DNA of 6,427 bases from JBMNUL01 sp050946255 (lineage in GTDB: Bacteria > Actinomycetota > Coriobacteriia > Coriobacteriales > CADBOM01): assembly GCA_050946255.1 (NCBI GenBank), contig JBMNUL010000148.1:1-6427 (forward strand), given 5' to 3'. Shown piece by piece: positions 6,118 through 6,427 of this stretch. Position 1 is the stretch's first letter. The number at the start of each line of letters is the position of its first letter. The translations under genes were made by a program, and so were the position numbers. A model generated the notes under the pieces. The model saw only the letters and a program-made list of their open reading frames with translations, did no database searches and was not told the DNA's origin.

Positions 6118-6427
6118 ATGACCTTCATAAAGCCCATCTCTGGCCACACGAGGCTGGGCGGGGCGCGGAGGTACCTCGAGCGCGACGGCAGGGCGCTCGC
6201 CGAGGACTACCTCAACATGGAGGCGCCCATAGTCGGCCGCAGCGAGGCGGGGATGCCCGTGACCGAGACGATCCCCTGGGACGAGATCATGGACCGGACC
6301 CGCGAGGAGTGCGGCAACGACACCCCATGGAGGGGCAAGCCCGCAAGGACCTACAAACACTACGTCCTCTCGCCCGACCCGAAGGACGCGATCACGCTCG
6401 ACCTGCTCCGGAGGTTATCAGTCAGGT
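6118..6427 (+). CDS. Relaxase, MobA/VirD2/RP4-TraI type (N-terminal 103 residues, cut by window edge)
   Basis: Open from ATG 6118 to the right edge. The start of a relaxase, the enzyme that nicks oriT, stays bound through a tyrosine and pilots the strand into the recipient. ARRYLERDGR (16-25) aligns in position with the catalytic-tyrosine segment of RP4 TraI (LVKYI, Tyr22), making Tyr19 the likely nucleophile. TYKHYVLSPDPKD (78-90) matches the second relaxase motif (RP4 TraI TYHLLVSF), with Ser85 equivalent to its serine. The histidine metal-binding motif would lie beyond the window and cannot be checked. An in-frame GTG at 6112 is an alternative start; neither start has a good Shine-Dalgarno sequence, which suggests coupling to mobC 9 bases upstream. 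GC-rich codon use matches mobC. Confidence 0.8.
   Translation, partial: MTFIKPISGHTRLGGARRYLERDGRALAEDYLNMEAPIVGRSEAGMPVTETIPWDEIMDRTREECGNDTPWRGKPARTYKHYVLSPDPKDAITLDLLRRLSVR

Noticed and set aside
5587..6360. 257-codon minus-strand open frame
   Set aside because: A shadow in GC-rich DNA opposite mobC and the relaxase, both of which have family motifs. It spans two real genes and the repeats.
1..6427. CRISPR array, tRNA or rRNA gene
   Set aside because: No regularly spaced direct repeats were seen, and no tRNA or rRNA-like sequence was noticed in the short non-coding space available.

Overview
The window holds two divergently transcribed blocks separated by a control region rich in inverted repeats. 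It looks like accessory (mobile) DNA from a fairly high-GC bacterium. Hand counts of sample 60-base lines give about 60-67% GC in the right-hand mobilization block, about 45-62% in the left-hand operon and about 38% just upstream of that operon. The style of the relaxase and MobC proteins reminds me of mobilizable elements of gut Actinomycetota such as Coriobacteriia/Eggerthellaceae, but that is an impression that I could not check by a search.

Left block (positions 1-5353, all on the minus strand, transcribed right to left): a tightly packed three-gene operon. First is a DNA cytosine-C5 methyltransferase with all the signature motifs. After a 2-base gap comes a large GHKL-fold ATPase of the MutL/MORC type carrying four four-cysteine zinc ribbons. 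An 8-base overlap then leads to a superfamily 2 DNA helicase with an N-terminal Mrr-like nuclease domain, which is cut by the left edge of the window after 554 residues. The combination of C5 methylase, MORC-like GHKL ATPase and SF2 helicase plus nuclease matches the class of restriction-modification systems predicted by comparative genomics for prokaryotic MORC/paraMORC proteins (Iyer, Abhiman and Aravind, cited from memory). The proposed division of labour is inference: the methylase marks host DNA, and the ATPase and nuclease-helicase act on DNA lacking the mark.

Middle (5354-5676): about 320 bases without a gene. It contains a plausible extended -10 promoter for the operon, a perfect 13-bp inverted repeat whose arms carry CCTATCCCG (close to the CCTATCCTG nick core of RP4/IncP-type transfer origins), a second and longer imperfect inverted repeat of about 21 bp, a 12-bp perfect palindrome and a GC-rich hairpin. 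I read this as a candidate origin of transfer plus relaxosome and regulatory sites.

Right block (5677-6427, plus strand): a MobC-like relaxosome accessory protein, then the first 103 residues of a MobA/TraI(RP4)/VirD2-type relaxase, cut by the right edge. The arrangement suggests a restriction/defence operon carried next to the transfer module of a mobilizable element or ICE.
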